A stretch of 64,000 nt of DNA from assembly GCA_034667465.1 (NCBI GenBank), contig JAXDJV010000002.1, positions 62,001 through 126,000 of the forward strand, read 5' to 3'. Positions within the stretch are counted from its first letter, which is position 1; each line of letters opens with the position of its first letter. This document shows positions 7,785 through 16,091 of the stretch, piece by piece. Made by a program: the position numbers and the translations under genes. This DNA comes from JAOBAU01 sp034667465 (GTDB taxonomy: Bacteria; Acidobacteriota; Thermoanaerobaculia; Gp7-AA8). Under the pieces are notes generated by a model. It made no database searches. It saw only the letters and a program-made list of their open reading frames with translations, and was not told where the DNA came from.

Positions 7785-8732
7785 CTAAGCCGGCACCGGA
7801 GTGATCGTCATCGCCAGTTTCTCAGTCGTTCGGATCACGGTCAGCTCGGACGCTCTTCCGACCTGCTCTTCACTGAGGATGCGGTGAAGGTGGTCGACCG
7901 TCGACACGGGGATTCCGTCGTACCCGACGAGGAGGTCTCCTTCGCGCAACCCCGCTTTCTCCGCGGGACTCTTCTTCTCGACACCCTGCACGAGCACTCC
8001 GCTCTCGACCGCCAGGTCGTAGAAGCGAACGATGCGGCGATGAATCGGTACCGACTGACCGGCGACGCCGATGTAGCTTCGCGTGATGCGGCCGTCGCGA
8101 ATGAGGCGCGAGGCGACGAACTTCGCGATGTTGATTCCGATCGCGAAGCAAATACCCTGCGCCGGCCGGATGACGGCGGTATTCACACCGATTACTTCGC
8201 CTCGCGAATCAACGAGCGGCCCGCCCGAGTTACCTGGATTGAGCGCGGCGTCGGTCTGAATGACGCTGTCGATCAACCGTCCGCTCTGCGCGCGCATCGT
8301 CCGTCCGAGCGCGCTGACGACGCCGGCCGTCACCGTGGCCTGAAACCCGAGCGGATTGCCGACTGCGATCGCGATCTGGCCGGGACGAATCGAATCGGAG
8401 TCGCCGAGATGCGCCGGAATTTGATTCGGCGCGGAGACGCGAACGACAGCGAGATCGGTGTGAGGATCGTTGCCGACAACTGTAGCCGTGCAACGCGTTC
8501 CATCGGCGAGAGTGACCTCGATCGACGATGCGCCGGTCACGACGTGGCTGTTGGTGAGGATGAATCCATCCGGCGTAAAGAGAAACCCGGAGCCGCCACC
8601 GCGCTGTTCGCCGCGCTTTCCCTCCGTCTTTACCTCAATGTTGACGACCGAAGGCGTGATGCGCGCGGCCGCGGACATGACTGCTGATGAATACGCGTCG
8701 AGAAGTTCGTCTTCGGCAGGATCGAGTCTCAT
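7785..8732 (-). CDS. Trypsin-like serine protease with PDZ domain (HtrA/DegP family)
   Basis: A 315-residue S1C protease with the triad at H63 (TNSHVV), D93 (HTDLAVV) and S169 (NPGNSGGP), followed by one PDZ domain from about residue 225 (QGVEKKSPAEKAGL...GYDGIPV). Family members act in protein quality control. Unlike periplasmic DegP it has only one PDZ domain, and no signal peptide or N-terminal membrane segment is visible from the ATG at 8732. It may act in the cytoplasm, or the true start may differ. It lies 14 bases upstream of the metzincin gene on the same strand. Confidence 0.9.
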   Translation of the reverse strand: MRLDPAEDELLDAYSSAVMSAAARITPSVVNIEVKTEGKRGEQRGGGSGFLFTPDGFILTNSHVVTGASSIEVTLADGTRCTATVVGNDPHTDLAVVRVSAPNQIPAHLGDSDSIRPGQIAIAVGNPLGFQATVTAGVVSALGRTMRAQSGRLIDSVIQTDAALNPGNSGGPLVDSRGEVIGVNTAVIRPAQGICFAIGINIAKFVASRLIRDGRITRSYIGVAGQSVPIHRRIVRFYDLAVESGVLVQGVEKKSPAEKAGLREGDLLVGYDGIPVSTVDHLHRILSEEQVGRASELTVIRTTEKLAMTITPVPA

Positions 8733-8762
8733 CTGATCCTGAAAACAAACTCGTATTCCTTC

Positions 8763-10255
8763 CTAACGCTGCAGCGCGTAGCTCACCTTGAAAAACAGCG
8801 AACGATCCTGACGGACGAGGTCGTTCTGCGCGGTCAGCAAGCGGTCGTCGCCGTAGCCGACGAACAGCACCGTTTGCCAGTTCAGTTTGTAGCTGTAGAG
8901 CACGGAGCCGAGGAATGAGCCGCTGTGGCGATTCACGTGAAACCCGTACTGCTCCGGCACGCGCTCGGTCGATACGTATTGCGCGATCGCGCGCACGAGC
9001 GACTTCGCGGAGAAGCTGTACGTCGTCTTCAGTCGCTCGACCTGCGCGGTGAAGACGCGGCCGCCGTCGGCGTTCAGCCATTCGCGATTCGCCTGCAGAT
9101 CGAACGTCAGCCGATCGAACGGACGCAATGTCGTCGCGGCGATCACCGAGGCTCCGCGGCCAACGCGCTCGTTCGCGAAATCGATCGAATCGCCGGCGCG
9201 ACCCTGCAGCGAGATGCGCGTGAAGCGGCGCGACGGGTCGAACTGCACGAAGAACGTGCCGTACGTCTGTTCGAGCAGCGACTCGCCGACGAATACCTTC
9301 TCTTTCGGACGCGCCTCGAACTGCGCCTGAAGATTGCGCGGACCGATGAGCGTCACGCCGAGTGTGGCGCGCTGAAAGATCGTCCGGCCATCGAGGTCTT
9401 CCTGTCTGTCGAGGAACGTGTACGGCCGGACGAAACGCAAGCCGTGCGTCGGGAAAAAGCGGAGCCCGAAGTTGGCGTCGTATTCGCGATAGCCGACCTG
9501 CGGAAGGAAGCCGAGGTCTGCGCGGAAGTCGTCGCCGAACTGCTTCGCGTCGAGGAACCAGTCGTGAGTCTCTGTCAGGTGATTCCAGGAGAGCGTCGCG
9601 GCGAGATCCGACTGCGAGTTGCCGGTCCACGATGGCGAAAGATCGGGACGATTCGGATTCTTCGTCTGACTGAAAAGCAGCTCGCCGGTCACCGCGTCGC
9701 TGTCATTCGGCCGCCACTGAAAGTCGGGACCGAAAACGCGATTGTGTCCGCCGTGCTGCAGCTCGCGATCGGTGAGCACCGCGCCGACGAACGAGGCGCC
9801 GATGTCGTGCCGCACGCGGCCGATCGTAGCCAGCGATCGAAAGTCCTGGTCGGCGAGATCGTTGCCGAGCGGCGCAGCTCGATCGCGGAGCGTTTGTCGT
9901 TGCGCGTGTCGAGGAAGACGGCGATGTTGTCGTCGGTGCCGATCACCGCATCGCGATCGACGAACGGCGCGCGGATCTTCGCCGGCTCCGGATCGTCGCA
10001 ACGGACGCCGATGTAGAAGTAGCGCTCGTCGTACGTCACCCACGTGGTCGTCTTCACTTTCGGCGGCGTGTTGTCGCCGGGGGAGGTCTCGTAGAAGCGA
10101 TCGATGAGCGCCGCCTCTTTCCATCCGGCCTCGTCGAGCTTTCCATCGATGACGATCGAGCCGGCCGCACGATGCACGGCGAGCGGCGGCGTCTGCGCGT
10201 GGACGGCGAACGGCGCGAGAGCAAGCGCCAGCGAGACGAGACCTCGTTTCAGCAT
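8763..10255 (-). pseudogene. DUF5916/CBM9-type outer-membrane protein with internal deletion and frameshift
   Basis: The gene opens at ATG 10255 after GGAGAA with a signal peptide ending AVHAQ. About 120 residues of a carbohydrate-binding CBM9-like domain follow (IVIDGKLDEAGW, WVTYDERYFYIGV, FLDTRNDKRSAIEL). Near 9870-9885 that frame is lost, and a different frame carries the C-terminal barrel domain (DLADQDFRSLATIGRVRHD, GHNRVFGPDFQW) to a natural stop. Intact DUF5916 proteins, as I recall them, have roughly 250 more residues between these two points, including the V-N-P-R-G region. I infer a deletion that also shifted frame, either a real lesion or an assembly error. The two parts together encode about 495 residues. 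Confidence 0.72.
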
Positions 10256-10358
10256 TCGTACATTCTCCGTACGAACGCTTACGCAGGGCCATGCGGCTTG
10301 TTGCGAAACGAGAACTTCGCGCCGGAATCCCTTCATCGCGTGTGAAGTTGAATCGCAG

Positions 10359-10811
10359 GTGAGCATCTACGCGACCCTATGGATTCTCAAGTTCCCCGCA
10401 GACGGAGACGATTACGTCGGCTGCGGATGGGAAGCGGTGATGGCGCAAGGCGTGCCCGGTCACATCGGTACGCCAACCAAAGGTTATGGCTACGAAGACG
10501 GCGACCCATACGGGAGCTTCCTTCCACCGCCGATCGCAATTACCGGGAATGATGATGACGCGCCACTTCGAGCCGTCGTGTTCATTCGCAAGGGAACGGA
10601 GAAAGTAGTTCAGGAGTACACCAACCCGCTTCTCGTGCTGTCGGGCGCAGAGTACGCGGCCAGTTCCTTCGACGCGCTCCATCGACGCATCTGCGACGCG
10701 CTCCGCGGCGAGAAGCCTCGCGTCGTCGCACAGCTGTTCACCCGCGACGGCGAATCAGAGCTGATCTGCGACGGCGACGCCACGAAGCGAAACGAGCCTG
10801 ACCCGAATTAG
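10359..10811 (+). CDS. Conserved hypothetical protein
   Basis: From the GTG at 10359 the product is 150 residues, starting VSIYATLWILKFP. I do not recognise a family. The protein is acidic and glycine-rich in its first half (GDDYVGCGW, GYGYEDGDPYGSFLPPP), then has a mixed alpha/beta pattern with a run of hydrophobic strands (LRAVVFIRKG) and a basic C-terminal section. It has no signal peptide or membrane span, so it is probably cytoplasmic. An upstream extension is open in frame but would run antisense through the pseudogene start, so the short form is preferred. It is convergent with a DUF4149 gene. Confidence 0.55.
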   Translation: MSIYATLWILKFPADGDDYVGCGWEAVMAQGVPGHIGTPTKGYGYEDGDPYGSFLPPPIAITGNDDDAPLRAVVFIRKGTEKVVQEYTNPLLVLSGAEYAASSFDALHRRICDALRGEKPRVVAQLFTRDGESELICDGDATKRNEPDPN

Positions 10812-10819
10812 CTTTGAGC

Positions 10820-11254
10820 TCACGCTTCCGTGTCTCGCCGCGCGATGTTCACCGCGGCGGTGACAACCTGCAGCAACAGCAGAATCGACGACACGCCGTG
10901 ATAGACGCCGAACCGGCGGCGCACCGGATCGTTGCGATCGAGTGAGCTGATCGGCGTCGATGACTCGGCGCGAATCATCCGGATGCGCAGGTCGACGACG
11001 ATCTGCGTCGCCGCGAAGAGCACGCCCGCGAACAGTAGCGCGATGATGCTCGCGCGAGCGCGCCGCCATTCGAACGCGAGGAGCAGCACCGGCGCGCCGA
11101 GGGCGATGTAATGCCAGCGGCCGAGCAGGGCGCCGACGACGTCGGCAGCGACGGCCGGCGTTCCGGCGGCGCGGAAAACGGCGGCGGCGGAAAGAAGAAT
11201 GAACGCGCCGGCACCGAACCAGAGCGCGGCGATCAAACGAGCGACGGCCTTCAC
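10820..11254 (-). CDS. DUF4149-like integral membrane protein
   Basis: The 144-residue product from the GTG at 11254 contains about four hydrophobic segments: near residues 5-25, 42-60 (ALGAPVLLLAFEW), 65-85 and 120-138 (GVSSILLLLQVVTAAV). The order and the W-H-Y-I-A-L-G-A and HGVSSILLL strings match my memory of DUF4149, a TMEM205-like family of unknown function. There is no Shine-Dalgarno sequence; TATGCT lies 6 bases before the start, suggesting a leaderless mRNA. It is divergent from the secreted repeat protein at 11339. A much longer open frame upstream runs antisense to that gene and is not coding. Confidence 0.65.
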   Translation of the reverse strand: MKAVARLIAALWFGAGAFILLSAAAVFRAAGTPAVAADVVGALLGRWHYIALGAPVLLLAFEWRRARASIIALLFAGVLFAATQIVVDLRIRMIRAESSTPISSLDRNDPVRRRFGVYHGVSSILLLLQVVTAAVNIARRDTEA

Positions 11255-11260
11255 GCCGGA

Positions 11261-11266
11261 AGCATA
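11261..11266 (-). promoter_or_regulatory. Candidate leaderless -10 (TATGCT) for the DUF4149 gene
   Basis: TATGCT on the minus strand ends 6 bases before the GTG at 11254, the same spacing as seen at purB and the DUF433 gene. No ribosome-binding site lies in between. Confidence 0.35.
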
Positions 11267-11338
11267 TTGCAATCGCCGCGACCTCCATCGATACTCTCGA
11301 CAGTTCCCGCAAATCCACCAAAAAGAGAGGATCTTCCG

Positions 11339-12826
11339 ATGCGAGCTCGACGTCCGATCGCCGTCTGTGTTCTTGCTGTCTTCTGCCTTTCCGCGCTCCC
11401 TCTCGCCGCAAAAACTCCACCGCCCAAAGCGAAACCGAAGCCGCGTCCCACGCTCCGCGGCGACTACGCCGTCATCGCCGACATGGCCGGCGGTCTGCTG
11501 AAATCGGTCGCCGGCTCCGCGCTCAAAGAGCTGCTCTTTCCGTCGAAGACGATCGACATCGACAAGCTCCTCTCCGACATCAGCGTCAACGTTCGCAAAG
11601 AGCTCATCAAAAACGTAGCTGACGGTGACGAGACCACGCTGACCGCCGCCACGACTTCGCTGAAGGACTATCAGACCGAATGGAAGAACGGCGGCGATCC
11701 GGCCACCATCGAAGGACGTCTGTCGAGTGACTCGACGATCAATGGCGTCAACACTGTCATCGCCCGCACCGGCGCGGCCGGCAAACCGGAGTATGTCGAT
11801 CCCGGCCTGCCGCTCTTCGTCGCCGCGGCGCAGATCAAAGCGAATCGCCTCGAGTTGCGCCGCAAACTGACGCCGGCGAACGACGCCGCGATCCGCGCCG
11901 TCCTCATCACGCATCTCGAAGATTCGCTCGCGCATGCGCGCAAGACGATGAATCGCCGCCGCACGGAATCGATGAACGCGCGGCTCGGCCGCATCTCCGA
12001 ATGCTTCCTCGGCAGCAAGGACGCCCACGGACTGCCGTGGGATCTCATCTGGACCTACAAAACCTACTTCAACGATTCGGCCGACTCGACTCAGGTCAAG
12101 GGCGGCTCGCAGGCTGACAACGATGAGCCGAAAGCGTTCGCTCGCTGCGAAGGCCGCCGCGAACCGTACCTCGACGGCGTGCGCAAAAAGACGGCCGCCA
12201 CGGTCGACGCGAACTGGACCACGACCGATGCCATTCTCGACACGTGGGCGCAGACGCTCGACGCGCTGAAAAACTCGCCACCCGGCACCACCGCGCGCGC
12301 GACGCGCATCGACTTCGGCGGCATCTTTGGCATCGGCGAACACGGCTCATTCAACAATGCGATCACCGGCGGCCAGGGTTGTCCGGCCGGCTACACGCCA
12401 TACGAGTTCAAGGGAACGTTCAACGTCGACTGGCCGACGCTTTACTGCGGCCGCATCACCGGCGACGGCGAGCCGGTCGCCGACTTCGGCGGCATGTACG
12501 GCAGCGCGAATCACAACGACCCCGGCGCGTACTGGATCAACAATCCGATCACCGGCGGAGCGAGTTGCCCGAGCGGATTCACGGCGTCGGAAGTGAAGAA
12601 CCAGCACAAGCTTTTCTACTGCTGGAAAACACACGTCGCCGGCACGAAGCCGGCGTATTGGTTCGGCGGCGTCTACAGCGACAACGGCGAGAAGAAGATC
12701 CCGATCACCGACGCGATGATCTGTCCGAACGGCTACACGCCGTCGCTTGTCCACGGAACGCGCGGCGCGAGCGGCGTTCCATCGACGCGGCGATCGATCC
12801 TCTGCTGGATGAAGGCGCCGAGCTAA
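11339..12826 (+). CDS. Secreted protein: endotoxin-like helical N-domain plus three Cys-rich FGG/CPxGYT repeats
   Basis: The ATG at 11339 follows AGAGAGG and encodes a 495-residue protein with a signal peptide ending near PLAAK. Residues about 40-210 look all-helical and recall domain I of Cry delta-endotoxins by eye: a G-G-L-L...LLFPS start, then ELI..., a Y-Q-T-E-W segment and PLFVAAAQIKANRLELRRKL. The last 175 residues hold three repeats of about 57 residues, each with FGG(I/M/V)(F/Y), an N-x-I-T-G-like turn, CPxG(Y/F)T and a closing (Y/L)C(G/W). That pattern reminds me of the P2 domain of perforin-2. I infer a possible pore-forming or membrane-binding protein; no function is proven. Confidence 0.6.
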   Translation: MRARRPIAVCVLAVFCLSALPLAAKTPPPKAKPKPRPTLRGDYAVIADMAGGLLKSVAGSALKELLFPSKTIDIDKLLSDISVNVRKELIKNVADGDETTLTAATTSLKDYQTEWKNGGDPATIEGRLSSDSTINGVNTVIARTGAAGKPEYVDPGLPLFVAAAQIKANRLELRRKLTPANDAAIRAVLITHLEDSLAHARKTMNRRRTESMNARLGRISECFLGSKDAHGLPWDLIWTYKTYFNDSADSTQVKGGSQADNDEPKAFARCEGRREPYLDGVRKKTAATVDANWTTTDAILDTWAQTLDALKNSPPGTTARATRIDFGGIFGIGEHGSFNNAITGGQGCPAGYTPYEFKGTFNVDWPTLYCGRITGDGEPVADFGGMYGSANHNDPGAYWINNPITGGASCPSGFTASEVKNQHKLFYCWKTHVAGTKPAYWFGGVYSDNGEKKIPITDAMICPNGYTPSLVHGTRGASGVPSTRRSILCWMKAPS

Positions 12827-13815
12827 GCCTGTGATGCAAGCGCGCGCCGGATCGATTCGTCGAACGGCGCGCGCAACACACCGCGGTCGGTGATGATCGC
12901 GCTAATCAGCCGCGCCGGCGTGACGTCGAACGCCGGATGCCGCACGCTGATGCCATCGGGCGCGATCGATTTCCCGCCGATCGACGTCACCTCGTCCGCG
13001 CTCCGCTCTTCAATCGGGATGAGCGTTCCGTTCGCGCAGTCGGGATCGATCGTCGAGATCGGCGCCGCGACATAGAACGGCACGCCGTGCGCGTGCGCGA
13101 GCACGGCGACGGTGTACGTTCCGATCTTGTTCGCGGCATCGCCGTTCGCGGCGATCCGATCGGCGCCGACGATGACCGCATCGAACTGGCCCTGCTGAAA
13201 AAAGTGGCCGGCCATGTTGTCGGTGATCAGCGTGACGTCGATGCCGTCCTGCTGCAGTTCCCACGCGGTCAGTCGCGCGCCCTGCAAATACGGACGCGTT
13301 TCGTCAGCGAAGACCGCGATCCGTTTCCCCGCTTCGACCGCCGCGCGAACGACGCCGAGGGCCGTGCCGTAGCCGGCCGTCGCGAGCGCGCCGGCGTTGC
13401 AGTGCGTGAGGATGGTCGTCTGTTCGCCGAGGAGCTCGGCACCGAATGCGCCGATCCGGCGATTCGATTCGACGTCCTCGCGAAAGATCGCATCCGCCTC
13501 GGCGACGAGATCGCCGCCGCGCGCGCGCAGCATCCGATCGACTGCCCACATCAGATTGACTGCGGTCGGCCGCGCTTCGCGCAACTCCGCGGCTGCGGCC
13601 GTCACGTCATCGCCGCGAAGCGACGCCAGCGCAATGCCGTATGCCGCGCTCACTCCGATGGCCGGCGCGCCGCGCACGACCATGTCGCGAATGGCGCGCG
13701 CAACTTCCCCCGCATCGCGGCAGACGACCCAGCGGACCTCACGCGGAAGCAGCCGCTGATCGAGCAGCTCCAGCGCGTCTCCGCGCCAGCGGATCGGCTC
13801 GACATTCGCAGTCAT
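12823..13815 (-). CDS. mtnA: S-methyl-5-thioribose-1-phosphate isomerase
   Basis: A 330-residue member of the eIF-2B-like isomerases that convert methylthioribose-1-phosphate to methylthioribulose-1-phosphate in methionine salvage. The family strings VVRGAPAIGVSAAYG (about 47-61), ILTHCNAGALATAGYGTALG with the catalytic Cys near residue 139, ADETRPYLQGARLTAWEL and VGADRIAANGDAANKIGTY with the catalytic Asp are all present. The stop overlaps the stop of the convergent secreted-repeat gene (CTAA). No other salvage genes are adjacent. It is divergent from gap, sharing a short AT-rich promoter region. Confidence 0.95.
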   Translation of the reverse strand: MTANVEPIRWRGDALELLDQRLLPREVRWVVCRDAGEVARAIRDMVVRGAPAIGVSAAYGIALASLRGDDVTAAAAELREARPTAVNLMWAVDRMLRARGGDLVAEADAIFREDVESNRRIGAFGAELLGEQTTILTHCNAGALATAGYGTALGVVRAAVEAGKRIAVFADETRPYLQGARLTAWELQQDGIDVTLITDNMAGHFFQQGQFDAVIVGADRIAANGDAANKIGTYTVAVLAHAHGVPFYVAAPISTIDPDCANGTLIPIEERSADEVTSIGGKSIAPDGISVRHPAFDVTPARLISAIITDRGVLRAPFDESIRRALASQA

Positions 13816-13823
13816 CTCCGTCG

Positions 13824-13830
13824 ATATACT
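13824..13830. promoter_or_regulatory. Overlapping divergent -10 region of mtnA and gap
   Basis: GATATACT contains TATACT on the plus strand (13825-13830) for gap and an AGTATATC on the minus strand, 8-9 bases before the mtnA ATG. gap then has a leader of about 20 bases with GGAAGGTGG as its ribosome site. No good -35 was found at 17 bp spacing, although TCGACA lies 20 bp upstream. Confidence 0.4.
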
Positions 13831-13857
13831 ACGGATTCAGTGCTGGAAGGTGGATCA

Positions 13858-14892
13858 ATGGTGAAAGTAGGAATCAACGGATTTGGCCGCATCGGACGCA
13901 ACGTCGTCCGCGCCGCCCTTGCTGCAAAACATGACATCGAATTCGTCGCGGTGAACGATCTCACCGACGCCGCGACGCTTGCGTATCTCCTCAAATACGA
14001 CTCCGTTCACGGCACGATCGCGAATGAGATCGGCCATACGAAAGACGGACTGACCATCGACGGCAAACCGCTGCGCGTTTTCTCCAGCCCCGATCCGGCC
14101 GAAATTCCGTGGGGCGAGCTCGGCATCGAGATCGTCATTGAATCGTCGGGCCGCTTCACGTCGAAAGACAAAGCTTCGCGCCATCTGAAGAAGTCGGTCG
14201 AGACCGTGATCATCTCCGCGCCGTCGAAGGACGCCGACGCGACCTTCTGCATCGGCGTGAACGAAAACGTCTACGACCCGGCGAAGCATCACATCGTCTC
14301 GAATGCGTCGTGCACGACCAACTGTCTCGCGCCGGTCGCGAAAGTGCTGCACGAGAAGTTCGGGATCACGATGGGAATCATGACGACGATCCACTCGTAC
14401 ACGAACGATCAGGAAATCCTCGATCTGCCGCACAAAGATCTTCGCCGCGGACGCGCCGCCGCGCTCTCGATGATTCCGACGACCACCGGCGCCGCTGCCG
14501 CCGTCGGACTCGTGCTGCCGGAATTGAAAGGAAGATTCGACGGGATCTCCGTTCGCGTTCCGACGCCGAACGTCTCGCTCGTCGATCTCACGTTCCATAC
14601 CGAGAAAGAGACGTCGTCGGACGAGATCAACGCGGTGCTGCGCGAAGCGTCGGGCGGCGATCTGCGCGGCATCCTCGCCTGCTGCGACGAACAGCTCGTC
14701 TCGATCGACTTCAACAACAATGCGCATTCGTCGATCGTCGACACGACCTTCACCCGCTCCGTCTCGCCGACGATGCACAAAGTGCTGGCGTGGTACGACA
14801 ACGAGTGGGGCTACTCGAACCGCATCCTCGACCTCGTCGCGCACATCGCGAAGGTGAAGAAAGGCGCGCTGACTTCGGCGGCGAGCGCATGA
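13858..14892 (+). CDS. gap: Glyceraldehyde-3-phosphate dehydrogenase, type I
   Basis: The 344-residue product starts MVKVGINGFGRIGRN, the NAD-binding Rossmann motif. It carries the catalytic cysteine in SNASCTTNCLAP near residue 150 and the catalytic His in HSYTNDQ. The C-terminal WYDNEWGYSNR is standard. It catalyses the phosphorylating oxidation of glyceraldehyde-3-phosphate in glycolysis or the reverse in gluconeogenesis. An upstream in-frame extension runs antisense to mtnA and is rejected because GGAAGGTGG lies just before this ATG. Its stop overlaps the pgk start by four bases. Confidence 0.97.
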   Translation: MVKVGINGFGRIGRNVVRAALAAKHDIEFVAVNDLTDAATLAYLLKYDSVHGTIANEIGHTKDGLTIDGKPLRVFSSPDPAEIPWGELGIEIVIESSGRFTSKDKASRHLKKSVETVIISAPSKDADATFCIGVNENVYDPAKHHIVSNASCTTNCLAPVAKVLHEKFGITMGIMTTIHSYTNDQEILDLPHKDLRRGRAAALSMIPTTTGAAAAVGLVLPELKGRFDGISVRVPTPNVSLVDLTFHTEKETSSDEINAVLREASGGDLRGILACCDEQLVSIDFNNNAHSSIVDTTFTRSVSPTMHKVLAWYDNEWGYSNRILDLVAHIAKVKKGALTSAASA

Positions 14893-16091
14893 TCGAGATT
14901 CGCACCGTCGATCAGCTCGACATCGAAGCGGGCGCGCGCGTGTTCTATCGCGTCGACTACAACGTGCCGCTCGAAGGAACACGCATCTCCGACGCAACGC
15001 GCATCGAGGAAACGCTGCCGACGCTCTACATGCTGCGCGAGCGCGGCGCCGCGATCGTCATCGCCTCACACCTCGGCCGCCCGAAGGGCGAGCGCAACAT
15101 GAAGTACTCGCTCGCACCGGTCCGCGAAAAACTGGCCGAGCTGCTCGGACGTGAAGTGCAGTGGGCGGATGACTGCGTCGGCACCGAGACCGAAGCGAAA
15201 GCGAAAGGGCTGCAGCCGGGAGAAATCCTGCTCATCGAGAACCTTCGCTTCCACGCCGGCGAAGAGAAGAATGATCACGCATTCGCCGCGGAGCTGCACA
15301 GACTCGCCGACTTTTACGTGAACGATGCGTTCGGCGCCTGTCATCGCGCGCACGCGTCGATCGATGCGCTGCCGCGTCTCTTCGACAAAGAGAAAGCGGC
15401 CGGCGGATTGCTGCTCGCGAAAGAGCTGCAGTTCCTGCAGAAGGTGACCAACGTCTCCGAGCGTCCGTTCGTCGCGCTCCTGGGCGGCGCGAAGATTGCC
15501 GGAAAGATCGAGCCGCTCGAAGCGCTGGTGAAGCTCGCCGATGCGGTGCTGATCGGCGGCGGAATGGCCAACACGTTCCTCGCCGCGAAAGGGGTGGCGA
15601 TGGGCGGCTCGCTCGTCGACAAAGATTCGCTCGAAGTGGCGAAACGAATTCTGGCCGGCGGCGCGCGCGCCGAAGTCGTCCTGCCGGTCGACCTGATCGT
15701 CGGCGATTCGCTCGACAATCCGACGCGCGTCGAAAGCGTCGACGTCGCCACCGGACTGACCGGCGAACAGAAAGCATTCGACATCGGACCGCGCACCATC
15801 GAGGACTACGCGCGCCGCGTCAGCGAAGCGAAGACCGTCTTCTGGAACGGGCCGATGGGCGTGTTCGAGAAAGAGGAGTTCGCGCGCGGCACGATGGCGA
15901 TGGCGGAAGCGGTCGCGAAAGCGAACGCCATCACGGTCGTCGGCGGCGGCGAGTCGGTCGAAGCGGCAAACGCGTCCGGCTTCGCCGATCGCATCGATCA
16001 CATCTCGACCGGCGGCGGCGCGTCGCTGGAGTTCATCTCGGGCGCGGAACTGCCGGGCGTCGAGGTACTGCGCGTGTCGCATGGCAACTGA
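14889..16091 (+). CDS. pgk: Phosphoglycerate kinase
   Basis: A 400-residue kinase that transfers phosphate between 1,3-bisphosphoglycerate and ADP. The substrate strings FYRVDYNVPL (about 18-27), SHLGRPKGERN (59-69) and LLIENLRFHAGEE are typical, as are VNDAFGACHRAHAS, LLGGAKIAGKI, FWNGPMGVFE and VVGGGESVEA near the nucleotide site. The last has Glu where many PGKs have Asp. It overlaps gap by four bases and the following CYTH gene by eleven. No tpiA follows, so the cluster is a gap-pgk pair rather than a full lower-glycolysis operon. Confidence 0.96.
   Translation: MIEIRTVDQLDIEAGARVFYRVDYNVPLEGTRISDATRIEETLPTLYMLRERGAAIVIASHLGRPKGERNMKYSLAPVREKLAELLGREVQWADDCVGTETEAKAKGLQPGEILLIENLRFHAGEEKNDHAFAAELHRLADFYVNDAFGACHRAHASIDALPRLFDKEKAAGGLLLAKELQFLQKVTNVSERPFVALLGGAKIAGKIEPLEALVKLADAVLIGGGMANTFLAAKGVAMGGSLVDKDSLEVAKRILAGGARAEVVLPVDLIVGDSLDNPTRVESVDVATGLTGEQKAFDIGPRTIEDYARRVSEAKTVFWNGPMGVFEKEEFARGTMAMAEAVAKANAITVVGGGESVEAANASGFADRIDHISTGGGASLEFISGAELPGVEVLRVSHGN

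Noticed and set aside
10820..12343. A 507-codon minus-strand frame running through the DUF4149 gene
   Set aside because: Only the last 144 codons show a membrane-protein pattern. The rest is antisense to the secreted repeat protein.
13854..14997. A long minus-strand frame opposite gap
   Set aside because: It is antisense to a fully conserved GAPDH and is Arg/Asp-rich without any domain.
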